A DNA stretch of 64,000 nucleotides from Blastococcus aurantiacus. Lineage in GTDB: Bacteria; Actinomycetota; Actinomycetes; Mycobacteriales; Geodermatophilaceae. Where the stretch lies: NCBI RefSeq assembly GCF_900102425.1, contig NZ_FNBT01000001.1:186001-250000 (forward strand), in the 5' to 3' direction. The notes beneath the pieces were generated by a model. The model ran no database searches and was not told the origin of the DNA. It saw nothing but the letters and a program-made list of their open reading frames with translations. Of the stretch, positions 25,076 to 34,478 are shown in pieces. How positions within the stretch are numbered: position 1 is the first letter of the stretch; each line of letters starts with the position of its first letter. The position numbers and the translations under genes are program-made.

Positions 25076-25128
25076 TCGCTCGTCCGGCAGCTGCCCCTCA
25101 CGGTGGTCCCGGCAGGCACCTCGCCGGT

Positions 25129-26202
25129 TCACGTCGACCCGCTACCGGCCCTCCTCGCTCGGACGCCGGTCCGCTCCCTGACATGGAGCTCGGTCCCGGT
25201 GAGCACGTCCTGGGGTGCTCGGTTGTCGCGTCGGACGGTCGCGGTGCCGATGACCGCGGCCACGAGGCCGGCCTGCACGACCAGCGGTGCGACGACGACG
25301 AGCCCGGGCAGTTCTGCGGCTCGGTCTCCGGACCACTGCGCGAACACGGCGACCAGGAACCACGGACCCGAGATGAGCACCCCGCGCAGCGCCAGGGCAC
25401 GACGTCCGGCGGGACGGCCGTCCGGCTGCACCACCGCCGCGCGGACGAGGTGCTGCCCGGGCGTGGCGCCACCCGCCAGGACCGGGACGGCGACGAAGAC
25501 GAGCAGGAGGCAGGCCCCCACGAGGAGCGGGTCGCTGCCGCCGACGATGCTCACGAGCAGGAGGTCGACCGACGCAGCGGTCGCCCGGCGCAGGGGACCG
25601 GATCGACCCGTGCGCCCGGCCACATGGCCCGGGCGCGGCACCAGGACGACCGCCGGCGCCAGCAGGGCGCCGATCAGTGCACCGGAGACGTTGGTGAGGA
25701 CGTCGTCGACGTCGAGGACGCGGTAGGCGCAGTCGTACAAGCCGAGGATGCCGCTGCCCTGGACCGCCTCGATGGCCGCGGAGGCCAGCAGTGCGGCCAC
25801 GAGGACGCGGGGCAGCGACCAGCCGAAAGAGCGCCTGAGCAGCACACCCCCCGGGACGAACATCACGACGTTGTAGAGCAGCTGGAACAGCGCGGGGCTG
25901 GACAGCAGTGAACGCCCGTCGGCCAGGTCGTCCCGTACGGCGCCGACGAACGCGAGCGGGTCCAGATTCCGCCCGACGCAGACGACGTCGTCGGGCGACG
26001 GCAGGGGAAGCAGCGTCAGCGCGACGACGAAGGCGGCGTAGGCGGCGAAGAGGTAGGCACCGGCGGCGCGCCCCCGGTCGACCACTCCGAACCGTCGGTA
26101 CTGCACGACCAGGACCGGGACGGTCACCGCGGCCAGCGCGAACAGCGCGAGGACCGCCCCCAGCCCCAGCTGGCCCACGAAGGCGTCGAGCACGGTCAGC
26201 AC
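25129..26202 (-). CDS. VanZ-like membrane protein fused to an RDD domain
   Basis: 357 residues. Residues ~40-190 form a VanZ-type domain (LTLLPLPSPDDVVCVGRNLD, LLYNVVMFVPGGVLLRR, AIEAVQGSGILGLYD, DVDDVLTNVSGALIGA). From ~205 a second membrane unit looks like RDD (LRRATAASVDLLLVSIVGG, GGATPGQHLVRAAVVQPDGR). VanZ domains modify sensitivity to lipoglycopeptides and lipids in known cases; here function is unknown. It follows the YdcF-like gene by 34 bp in the same operon. Confidence 0.85.
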   Translation of the reverse strand: MLTVLDAFVGQLGLGAVLALFALAAVTVPVLVVQYRRFGVVDRGRAAGAYLFAAYAAFVVALTLLPLPSPDDVVCVGRNLDPLAFVGAVRDDLADGRSLLSSPALFQLLYNVVMFVPGGVLLRRSFGWSLPRVLVAALLASAAIEAVQGSGILGLYDCAYRVLDVDDVLTNVSGALIGALLAPAVVLVPRPGHVAGRTGRSGPLRRATAASVDLLLVSIVGGSDPLLVGACLLLVFVAVPVLAGGATPGQHLVRAAVVQPDGRPAGRRALALRGVLISGPWFLVAVFAQWSGDRAAELPGLVVVAPLVVQAGLVAAVIGTATVRRDNRAPQDVLTGTELHVRERTGVRARRAGSGST

Positions 26203-26236
26203 ATCGGTCCTCTCGTCGCAGGCACGCGGTCTGCGG

Positions 26237-27286
26237 TCATGCCGCGGTCAGGGACAGCCAGACGAGCCCCGTCATCCCCGTCACCGTCAGACCGGAGAGC
26301 ACGAGCAGCACGCGCTGCTCGACCATCACCGCCACGAACTCGCGGAGATACGCGCTCGGCCAGTAGTAGAGCGCGGTCGGGCAACCGACCGCCTGGGCGT
26401 CGATGCCCAGACTCCGCGCGAGCATCGCCGCACGAGGGGCGTGGTAGTCGTTCGTCACGATCAGGTAGGGCTCCGGCACGCCACGGGAGTGCAGCAGTCG
26501 CGTGCTGAACCGCAGGTTCTCCCGCGTCGTGCGTGCCCGGTCCTCCACGAGGACGTCCTCGGGAGCGACTCCCTCCCGCCGGAGCCACTCGGCCATGGCC
26601 ACTCCTTCCGCGCGCGGCTCGTCGGGGCCCTCGCCGCCACTGGGGACGATCGGGACCCGCGCGGCGGGCGCGCTCCGCTCCTCGGCGGCGGCGACGGCCA
26701 GGCGCAGGCGCGCGGCGAGCAACGGCGGGACCTGCCCCGCCACCAGTCCGGCCCCCAGCACGATCACCGCGCGCGCATCGGCCCGCCGGGCGATCCGGGC
26801 GTAGAGGACGGTGTGCGCCGCGAAGAACAGGAACAGCAGGCCGGCGCAGACCTGCGCGGTCAGGAGGCCCGCCGCCAGGGCGCCGGTCACCGGGTTCTCG
26901 TGCCGGATCAGCACGACGAGGACGACGGGGAGGCCGATCATCGACAGCCCCGCCAGCAGGGACAGCGCGTTGCCCAGCGATCGACTCTCCCGGCGCAGCA
27001 TCAGGACGCCGTCGAGGACCAGAAGCAGCGGCAGCAGGGCGAGACCGAGCGCGACCGGGATGCCGATCACCAGGAACACCACGTCGGTGACCGTCTCCAG
27101 CACGCGCGACCGCGAGGCCACCACGGCGACCAGACCCAGCAGGTAGTGGACCGCCAGGACCACCAGGACGCCGTTGCGGAGCGCCCGTGGGTCGCTCCGC
27201 AGCGACCACACCAGTGCTCCAGCGACGGCGAGGACGCCGAGGACGGCGGGGAGGACCTGGCCGGGGACAGCGGCTCCCTGGCTCAC
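26237..27286 (-). CDS. YdcF/SanA-like (DUF218) membrane protein
   Basis: 349 residues. Several N-terminal transmembrane helices (residues ~1-175) precede a cytoplasmic or periplasmic DUF218 domain with AVIVLGAGLVAGQVPPLLAA, SGGEGPDEPRAEGVAMAEWL, ARTTRENLRFSTRLL and LIVTNDYHAPRAAMLARSLG. A final helix closes the protein. This is the ElyC/SanA/YdcF type, linked in other bacteria to envelope carrier-lipid metabolism and vancomycin sensitivity. Neighbouring VanZ supports an envelope role. GTG start at 27286. Confidence 0.87.
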   Translation of the reverse strand: MSQGAAVPGQVLPAVLGVLAVAGALVWSLRSDPRALRNGVLVVLAVHYLLGLVAVVASRSRVLETVTDVVFLVIGIPVALGLALLPLLLVLDGVLMLRRESRSLGNALSLLAGLSMIGLPVVLVVLIRHENPVTGALAAGLLTAQVCAGLLFLFFAAHTVLYARIARRADARAVIVLGAGLVAGQVPPLLAARLRLAVAAAEERSAPAARVPIVPSGGEGPDEPRAEGVAMAEWLRREGVAPEDVLVEDRARTTRENLRFSTRLLHSRGVPEPYLIVTNDYHAPRAAMLARSLGIDAQAVGCPTALYYWPSAYLREFVAVMVEQRVLLVLSGLTVTGMTGLVWLSLTAA

Positions 27287-27446
27287 GCGCTCGATACAAC
27301 CATTGCAGGCCCTGCTCGCGGACGGCGCGCAGGCAGCGCCCGGCCGGACGGTCGGTGAACCGGTCGCCGCGGTGAGCGGGCTCGACACAGTCGGGGGCAT
27401 CCCGGAGAGACAGGCCCACCCGGCCCCTCGGTGCGAGGCTCCCTCC

Positions 27447-28220
27447 ATGGCGCTCACCGTGGTCTCCCTCGGCAGCTCGTTCGCAGCAGGTCCCTTCATC
27501 CCGCCGGTCGTCGACGCGGACGCCGGACGGTCGGGTCGCAACTACCCCCACCTGACGGCGGCGCGACTCGGAGCCGAGCTCGTCGACCTCACGGTCTCGG
27601 GCGCCACGACCGCCACGATCCTCGACCAGTCCCAGACGACGATGACCGGGAAGGTGTACGAGCCGCAGATCGAGGGCGTGCCGCGGAACGCCGACGTCGT
27701 AACGATCACCGCGGGCGGCAACGACCTGCACTACACGGGCTCCATGCTGTTCGCCGCTTTCGCCAAACAGCCCGCCCACCCGGCGAACCGGATGCTTGCG
27801 CCGAGGTTCCCCGACGGGCTGCAGGAACCCTCGGACGAGATGGTCGAGACCGCGGAGTCCGGGCTGGTCCGCATCGTCGAGGAGGTATCGGGCCGCACGG
27901 AGAGCGCTCGCATCGTGCTCGTGGACTACCTGACGGTGATCGGCGCGGGAACGAGCGGCGGAGCGTGCTTCGACGAAGCGGAGCGCGACCTGTTCCTCCG
28001 GATGAGGACGGCACTGGAGGAAGCGTACGAGCGGGCTGCCGAGGAGTCGGGTGCCGAACTCGTCCGGGTGTCCGAACTCAGCCGCGATCACGGCCTGGAC
28101 TCCGCTGAACCCTGGGTCAGGGGACTGCTCACGGATCCCGCGTCCAGCGCTGGGTCCTTCCACCCGAACGCCCTCGGCATGGAACGGGTGGCCGAGGAGC
28201 TGGTCCGTCTGCTCGCCTGA
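27447..28220 (+). CDS. SGNH/GDSL hydrolase
   Basis: 257 residues. Block I VVSLGSSFAAGP (nucleophile Ser in place of GDS as GSS), block III TITAGGNDLHYTG with the oxyanion Asn, and block V GSFHPNALGMERVAE with the catalytic His, preceded by an Asp two residues outside the SFHPN motif region. No signal peptide, so probably cytoplasmic. It would hydrolyse an ester of unknown identity. Monocistronic; divergent from the YdcF-like gene. Confidence 0.87.
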   Translation: MALTVVSLGSSFAAGPFIPPVVDADAGRSGRNYPHLTAARLGAELVDLTVSGATTATILDQSQTTMTGKVYEPQIEGVPRNADVVTITAGGNDLHYTGSMLFAAFAKQPAHPANRMLAPRFPDGLQEPSDEMVETAESGLVRIVEEVSGRTESARIVLVDYLTVIGAGTSGGACFDEAERDLFLRMRTALEEAYERAAEESGAELVRVSELSRDHGLDSAEPWVRGLLTDPASSAGSFHPNALGMERVAEELVRLLA

Positions 28221-28351
28221 TCAGGAGCGGCGACCATCACCGACGAGTCGACCCGAGGACGCGGCCGGCATGACGGCCGGGGCGGTCGAGATGACCCCGT
28301 CCTGCTCCGGCGAGTCACGCGCCGTTCACCCGGATGCGGCAAGGTCGGTCC

Positions 28352-30766
28352 ATGGCGATGCAGGAGGAAACGGCCCAGCCCACGCAGTCATCGACGCCCT
28401 ACTCCGAGGAGGATCTCGAGCTGGACCTGCGGTGGTGGGCGGCGGCCAACTACCTGACGGTCGGACAGATCTACCTGCGGGACAACGCGCTGCTGCGACG
28501 GCCCCTGACGCACGGCGACGTCAAGCCCCGGCTCCTCGGTCACTGGGGCACCAGCCCCGGGTTGTCGGCGCTGTACGTGCAGCTGAACCGGCTGATCAAG
28601 CGCACCGGGACGCCGTGCGTCTACATCGCCGGCCCCGGGCACGGCGGGCCGGCGCTGGTGGCCGGCACCTACCTGGAGGGCACGTACAGCGAGATCTACC
28701 CGAAGGTCAGTGCGGACGCCGACGGGGTGCTGCGGCTCTTCCGGCAGTTCTCCAGCCCCGGCGGCATCCCCAGCCACGTCAGCGTGCAGACCCCGGGCAG
28801 CATCCACGAGGGCGGTGAGCTCGGGTACGCGCTGGTGCACGCCGCCGGCGCGGCGTTCGACAGCCCCGACCTGCTGGTGGCCTGCGTCGTCGGTGACGGC
28901 GAGGCGGAGACCGGGCCGCTGTCCGGCTCGTGGAAGATCCCGGCGTTCCTCGACGCGCGACGCGACGGTGCCGTCCTCCCCGTGCTGCACCTGAACGGCT
29001 ACAAGATCAGCAGCCCGACGGTCTGGGGCCGGTCCAGCGACGACGAGGTGGCGGGATACCTGACCAGCCAGGGTTGGGCACCGGTCTTCGTCTCCGGCGA
29101 CGACCCCCGGCAGGTGTTCCGCGACCTCGAGGCCGCCCTGCGGACGGCCCACGACCGGATCCGGGAGATCCAGACCGCTGCCCGCAACGGCGGCGAGGAC
29201 CTCCGGCCGGGCTGGCCGGCGATCGTGCTGCGCACACCGAAGGGCTGGACGGGCCCGCACGAGGTGGACGGCACCCAGATCGAGGACACCTTCCGCGCCC
29301 ACCAGGTGCCGCTGTCCGGCGTCCAGACCGACGACGCGCACCTGGCCCTGCTGGAGGAGTGGATGCGCTCCTACTCCCCGGAGACGCTGTTCACCGCCGA
29401 TGGTGCACTGGTACCCGAGCTGGCGGCGCTGGCCCCCGACGGCGACCTGAGGATGGGGGCGACGCCGTACGCCAACGGTGGGCGGCGGCGCACCCCGTTG
29501 GACCTGCCCCCGCTGGAGACCTACGCCGTCGACGTCCCCTCCCCGGGCACGACGTTCCACCAGACGACGCATCCACTCGGCGAGCTGCTGCGTGACATCT
29601 ACGCGCGCACCACCACCGCGGACGGCGGCGGCAGCTTCCGGCTGTTCTGTCCCGACGAGACGGCCAGCAATCGGCTGCACTCGGTCTTCGAGGTCACCGA
29701 CCGATGCCTGCAGGCGGAGGTGCTGCCGACCGACGACCACCTCTCCCCGCACGGGCGGGTGATGGAGGTGTTGTCCGAGCACCTGTGCCAGGGCTGGCTG
29801 GAGGGCTACCTGCTGTCGGGCCGGCATGGCATGTTCGCCACCTACGAGGCCTTCGCCATGGTCAGCGCCTCGATGGTGATCCAGCACGTCAAGTGGCTGC
29901 AGCACGCGGCCGGGCTGCCCTGGCGGGCACCGGTGTCCTCCCTGACGATCCTGCTGACCAGCACCTGCTGGCGCAACGACCACAACGGGTTCAGCCACCA
30001 GGGCCCGGGCCTGCTGGACACGGTGATCCCGCTGTCGCCGGAGGTCGTGCGGGTGTGGCTGCCGCCGGACGCGAACAGCCTCCTGTCGGTCGCCGACCAC
30101 TGCCTGCGCAGCACCGACCACGTCAACCTGCTGATCGCCGACAAGCAGCCGCACCTGCAGTACCTCACCCTGGAGCAGGCCGACGCGCACGCCGCCGCCG
30201 GGGCGTCCGTGTGGTCGTGGGCCGGAACGGAACCCGACGGCACAGGGGACCAGCCGGACATCGTGCTCGCCTCGGCCGGCGACGTCCCGACCATGGAGAC
30301 CCTGGCCGCCGCCGAGCTGCTCCGGCAGTGGGTGCCCTACCTGCGGGTCCGGGTGGTCAACGTGATCGACCTGATGGCCCTCCTCCCCCAGGACGACCAC
30401 CCGCACGGCTTCTCCGAGGACCGGTTCCTCGAGCTGTTCACCCGCGACACCGACGTCGTGTTCGCCTTCCACGGCTATCCGCGGGCGGTGCACCAGCTCC
30501 TGCACGGACGCACCGAGCCCGGCCGCTTCCACGTGCGCGGCTTCGAGGAGCAGGGGACGACGACCACGCCGTTCGACATGGTGGTGCTGAACCGGATGAG
30601 CCGGTACCACCTGGTGCTGGAGGCGCTGCGCCGGTCCCGCCGGGTCCCCGAGCGCGGCGAGGAGCTGGCCCGGTTCTGCCGCGACCAGCTGACCAAGCAC
30701 GTCGGCTACGTCCGCGAGCACCTGGAGGACATGCCGGAGGTCCGGGACTGGACATGGGCGGGGTGA
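28352..30766 (+). CDS. xfp: Phosphoketolase (xylulose-5-P/fructose-6-P)
   Basis: 804 residues, the usual size. Clear landmarks: GHWGTSPGLSALYVQLNRLI, YIAGPGHGGPALVAGTYLEG, the TPP/Mg motif GDGEAETGPLSGSWK, HLNGYKISSPTVWGR and ENDHNGFSHQGPG-type DHNGFSHQGPGLLDTVIP. It cleaves xylulose 5-phosphate or fructose 6-phosphate with phosphate to acetyl phosphate plus a triose- or erythrose-phosphate. The acetate kinase gene overlaps its 3' end, giving a complete acetyl-P to acetate plus ATP route. The ATG at 28352 was chosen; starts at 28334 and 28358 are also in frame. Confidence 0.95.
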   Translation: MAMQEETAQPTQSSTPYSEEDLELDLRWWAAANYLTVGQIYLRDNALLRRPLTHGDVKPRLLGHWGTSPGLSALYVQLNRLIKRTGTPCVYIAGPGHGGPALVAGTYLEGTYSEIYPKVSADADGVLRLFRQFSSPGGIPSHVSVQTPGSIHEGGELGYALVHAAGAAFDSPDLLVACVVGDGEAETGPLSGSWKIPAFLDARRDGAVLPVLHLNGYKISSPTVWGRSSDDEVAGYLTSQGWAPVFVSGDDPRQVFRDLEAALRTAHDRIREIQTAARNGGEDLRPGWPAIVLRTPKGWTGPHEVDGTQIEDTFRAHQVPLSGVQTDDAHLALLEEWMRSYSPETLFTADGALVPELAALAPDGDLRMGATPYANGGRRRTPLDLPPLETYAVDVPSPGTTFHQTTHPLGELLRDIYARTTTADGGGSFRLFCPDETASNRLHSVFEVTDRCLQAEVLPTDDHLSPHGRVMEVLSEHLCQGWLEGYLLSGRHGMFATYEAFAMVSASMVIQHVKWLQHAAGLPWRAPVSSLTILLTSTCWRNDHNGFSHQGPGLLDTVIPLSPEVVRVWLPPDANSLLSVADHCLRSTDHVNLLIADKQPHLQYLTLEQADAHAAAGASVWSWAGTEPDGTGDQPDIVLASAGDVPTMETLAAAELLRQWVPYLRVRVVNVIDLMALLPQDDHPHGFSEDRFLELFTRDTDVVFAFHGYPRAVHQLLHGRTEPGRFHVRGFEEQGTTTTPFDMVVLNRMSRYHLVLEALRRSRRVPERGEELARFCRDQLTKHVGYVREHLEDMPEVRDWTWAG

Positions 30767-31839
30767 TCGGCGGCGCCGTCCTGGCCATCAACCCGGGCTC
30801 CCGCTCGCTGAAGGCCGCCGTCCACGACACGGGCGGCACCCGGCTGCTGGACCTGCACGTGGCCAGACCGGTGGACGAGTTCGCGGCCGCCGTGCACGAA
30901 CTGGCCGACCGGGTGCGCAGCCAGGACATCGAGCTCGTCGCCGTGGTGCACCGCGTGGTGCACGGCGGCCCGGAACACACCCGGCCCGAACTGGTGGACG
31001 ACGACCTGGTGGCGTCCCTGCGCGCCCTGGTCCCCTTCGCCCCCCTGCACCTTCCTGGGGACATCGACGCGATCGTCGCGGCTCGGGGGCAGTGGCCGGA
31101 GTTACGGCACGTGGCGTGCTTCGACACTGCCTTCCACGCCACCCTGCCGGACGCCGCCCGCCGGCTGCCGCTGCCCGACGACGTGGCCGCTCTCGGCGTG
31201 CAGCGGTACGGCTTCCACGGCCTGAACCTGCAGCACGTCGTCGAGTCGGTGCCGTCGCTCGGCCGTGCCGTCGTCGCTCACCTGGGCGGTGGGTGCAGCG
31301 TGACCGCCATCGCCGACGGTCGCTCCGTGGCCACCTCGATGAGCTTCTCCCCCACCGGCGGTATCCCGTCGGCCACCCGGACCGGCGACCTCGACCCCGA
31401 TGCGCTGTTGTTCCTCGCCGATCGCGGATGGAGCACGGCCGAGCTCCGCGACCTGGTCAACCGGCGGTCCGGACTGGCCGGGATCAGCGGCGGGCTCGCC
31501 GACGTCCAGGAGATCACCACCCGAGCCGATGCCGGAGACCGGGCGTGCCGGCTGGCGCTGGAGGTCTTCACCCTCGCCATCGCCACCGAGGTCGCCGGCT
31601 CCACAGCAGCGCTCGGCGGCCTGGACACCCTGGTGTTCACCGGCGGGGTCGGCGAGCACTCCTCGACGGTCCGGTCAGCCGTCACCGGCCGGCTGGCCCA
31701 CCTCGGTGTCGCCATCGACCCGGCAGCCCGCGCGCCCGGCGACGTGTCCGCGGGCGCCGCGCCGGTACGCACCCTCGTCGTGCCCGCGGACGAGGAGATC
31801 GTGATGGACGGGCAGACCCGGCGGCTGCTCGCCCGCTGA
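30754..31839 (+). CDS. ackA: Acetate/propionate kinase
   Basis: 361 residues, about 40 shorter than E. coli AckA. Landmarks: LAINPGSRSLKAA, VVHRVVHGGPEH, ACFDTAFHATLP, VQRYGFHGLNLQHV, VAHLGGGCSVTAI and LVFTGGVGEHSS. The family normally has GTSH after YGFHG; here it is GLNLQH. It phosphorylates acetate or runs in reverse from acetyl-P to give ATP. The gene overlaps the phosphoketolase end by 13 bp from the ATG at 30754; a GTG at 30763, overlapping the stop as GTGA, is an equal candidate start. Translationally coupled to xfp. Confidence 0.9.
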   Translation: MGGVIGGAVLAINPGSRSLKAAVHDTGGTRLLDLHVARPVDEFAAAVHELADRVRSQDIELVAVVHRVVHGGPEHTRPELVDDDLVASLRALVPFAPLHLPGDIDAIVAARGQWPELRHVACFDTAFHATLPDAARRLPLPDDVAALGVQRYGFHGLNLQHVVESVPSLGRAVVAHLGGGCSVTAIADGRSVATSMSFSPTGGIPSATRTGDLDPDALLFLADRGWSTAELRDLVNRRSGLAGISGGLADVQEITTRADAGDRACRLALEVFTLAIATEVAGSTAALGGLDTLVFTGGVGEHSSTVRSAVTGRLAHLGVAIDPAARAPGDVSAGAAPVRTLVVPADEEIVMDGQTRRLLAR

Positions 31840-31851
31840 GGTGGCCTGGGT

Positions 31852-34251
31852 TCACATGGTGCGTTCAGCGGTCCGGGCCGACGACGGCACACGCCGGTGG
31901 ACGAGCTCGACGAGGACGACCCCGACCACACCGATCACCGCGGCGAGCGCGAGGGACTGAACAGTGACCTCCAGCAGGACGATCGACCCCGCGATGTCCG
32001 GGACCGCGACGACCAGGCACGCCAGCCCGACCATGCCGGCCACGAGCGCCGCCTTCCACGCGGTGAGCGGACGGGCCAGGATCGCCAGCGTCCAGAATGC
32101 GACCAGCAGGACGACGAGGGTCGCCGTCGTCCTGGCTCCAGCGATGCCCTCCTCGGGCACGAGCCAGCGTGCTGCGGCGTACCCCGCGTAGGCGGCAGCA
32201 CCGACGATGACGCCGGTGGGCACGGAGAAGCCGAGCACCCGGCGCAGGAAGCCCGGCAGATAGCGCCGCCGGTTCGGGGCCAGGGCGAGGAAGAATCCGG
32301 GTACGCCGATGGTCAGCACGGAGATGAGCGTGAGCTGGATCGGCGCCAGCGGGTAGGCGCCCAGTGTCACCACCGTGATCACGGCCAGCACGAGTGAGTA
32401 GATGTTCTTGACCAGGAAGAGGCTGGCCGCGCGCTCGACGTTCGCGATGACCCGCCGGCCCTCGGCGACGGCCTCCGGGAGATGCGCGAAACGACCGTCG
32501 AGCAGCACCAGCTGGGCGACGGCTCGGGTCGCCGGCGACCCGTTGCCCATCGCCACCCCGATGTCGGCGTCCTTGAGCGCCAGCGCATCGTTCACGCCGT
32601 CGCCGGTCATCGCCACGACGTGGCCGCGCGCCTGGAGCGCAGCGACCATCGCGCGCTTCTGGTGCGGGGTCACCCGGCCGAAGACGCTGTGCGTCTCCAG
32701 GGCCTCCGCGAGCGCATCGGCGTCGGCCGGCAGAGCGCGTGCGTCGACGGCGTCGGCCGCACCGCGCACGCCGGGTACTCCGACCGCGGCTGCGACGGCA
32801 CCGACCGTCCGCGGGTTGTCCCCTGAGATGACCTTGAGGGCCACTCCCTGGTCGGTGAAGTAGCGCAGCACGTCCGCGGCGTCCTCCCGCAGGCGTTCGG
32901 CGAGAACCACGAGGGCCACCGGCTCCAGGTGCGGGGGCAGGAGCGCGTCGTCGTCGGCCGCGGTCCAGTGGGCGGTCGACCGGGCCAGCAGCAGGACCCG
33001 ACGGCCCTGGGCCGCGAGCTCGTCCGCCCGCGCCCGGGCGACCTCCTGGTCGGCACCCACCGGTGAGGGCAGCACCATCTCCGGGGCGCCCAGCGCCCAG
33101 GTCCACCCGTCGGTCGTGCGGATCGCCGACCACTTGCGTGCGGAGGAGAACGGCACCACCGCGGCAGCACGCGACTCAGCGGCGGGGAACGCCGCGGCCA
33201 GTGCGGAGGCCGTCGCGTTCGCCGGGTCGGCAGCCGCCAGCGCTCCCAGCGCCGTCGGCGCCTCGTCGCCGGCAGCCGGACCCAGCGGGACCAGTTCGTC
33301 GAACCGGACGTCGCCGTGGGTCAGCGTCCCGGTCTTGTCCAGGCACACGACGTCCACGCGCGCGAGGCCTTCCACGGCCGGCAGCTCCTGCACCAGCGTC
33401 TGCCGTCGGGCCAGCGTGACCGTGGCGACCAGGAAGGCCAGGGTGGTGAGCAGGACGAGCCCCTCGGGGATCATGCCGACGAGCGCGGCGACGGTTCCGG
33501 TGACCGTCTCCTGCCAGGTGCTGTTCTCTGTGGTGCGGAACTGGCTCCACAGCACGGCCGGCCCGACGACGAGCAACATGAGCGAGATCCAGCGGAGCAG
33601 CCGGTTCGTGGCGGCGACGAGCTCCGAGTGCGTGGTGGTGAAGCGGCGCGCCTCGGTGGCCAGGCGGGCGGCGTAGGAGTCGTCCCCGACGGCTGTGGTC
33701 TGTGCCAGCCCCCGGCCGGCGACGACGATCGACCCCGACCGCACCTGGTCCCCAGCCTGCTTGACCACCGGCTCGGATTCCCCGGTGAGCAACGACTCGT
33801 CGACCGTCAGGCCCTGGCAGTCCGAGACGACGCCATCGGCCGGTACCTGGTCACCGGCGCCGAGGCACAACAGGTCGTCGATGACCACCTCGGCCACGGC
33901 GACGTCCTGCTCCCCGCCGGCGCGACGCACCCGTGCGCGCGGCGCGTTGAGGACCGCCAGCCGGTCGAGCGTCCGCTTGGCCCGCAGCTCCTGGACGATG
34001 CCGACCGCGGAGTTCACCACCACGACCCCGCCGAAGAGCCCGTTCTGCCACTGACCGGTTGCGGCGACGAGGACGAACAGCACCGCGAGCAAGCCGTTGA
34101 AGAAGGTGAAGACGTTGCCGCGAACTATCTGCCCGATGGTCCGGCTCGTGCGGACGGATGTGGCGTTGGTCTGCCCGGCGGCCACCCGTGCGGCGACCTC
34201 GTCAGGACCGAGGCCGGACGACGCCGTGACCGGCCGGGTGTCCGCCTGCAT
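31852..34251 (-). CDS. P-type cation ATPase, CtpE-like
   Basis: 799 residues. All P-type landmarks are present: LTGESEPV in the actuator domain, GMIPEGLVLLTTLAF in M4, the phosphorylation site CLDKTGTLTHG, and TGDGVNDALALKDADIG. No N-terminal heavy-metal domain. Length and the PEGLVLL segment resemble mycobacterial CtpE, a calcium transporter, so Ca2+ or a similar cation is likely but not proved. Ten transmembrane segments. Convergent with ackA with only 12 bp between stops. Confidence 0.9.
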   Translation of the reverse strand: MQADTRPVTASSGLGPDEVAARVAAGQTNATSVRTSRTIGQIVRGNVFTFFNGLLAVLFVLVAATGQWQNGLFGGVVVVNSAVGIVQELRAKRTLDRLAVLNAPRARVRRAGGEQDVAVAEVVIDDLLCLGAGDQVPADGVVSDCQGLTVDESLLTGESEPVVKQAGDQVRSGSIVVAGRGLAQTTAVGDDSYAARLATEARRFTTTHSELVAATNRLLRWISLMLLVVGPAVLWSQFRTTENSTWQETVTGTVAALVGMIPEGLVLLTTLAFLVATVTLARRQTLVQELPAVEGLARVDVVCLDKTGTLTHGDVRFDELVPLGPAAGDEAPTALGALAAADPANATASALAAAFPAAESRAAAVVPFSSARKWSAIRTTDGWTWALGAPEMVLPSPVGADQEVARARADELAAQGRRVLLLARSTAHWTAADDDALLPPHLEPVALVVLAERLREDAADVLRYFTDQGVALKVISGDNPRTVGAVAAAVGVPGVRGAADAVDARALPADADALAEALETHSVFGRVTPHQKRAMVAALQARGHVVAMTGDGVNDALALKDADIGVAMGNGSPATRAVAQLVLLDGRFAHLPEAVAEGRRVIANVERAASLFLVKNIYSLVLAVITVVTLGAYPLAPIQLTLISVLTIGVPGFFLALAPNRRRYLPGFLRRVLGFSVPTGVIVGAAAYAGYAAARWLVPEEGIAGARTTATLVVLLVAFWTLAILARPLTAWKAALVAGMVGLACLVVAVPDIAGSIVLLEVTVQSLALAAVIGVVGVVLVELVHRRVPSSARTAERTM

Positions 34252-34478
34252 GGCCCTCTTCCTCGAACCGTGCCCGACAGCGGTACGGGCGGGTGCTCTC
34301 GTCGGGTGACTGCACCGCTCGCCGGTGATCCCGACGCACGGCGGCACGCGGACATCGGTGTCCCAACTGGAGCATGGGCCCTCGCGCTCCCGTCGACAAG
34401 CGCCGGCGATCTCGACGCCCGTCGTCCGGTTGCCTCCGACGGCTGTTCAGCCGGTGCTCGGGTCACTACGTTCCGAAC

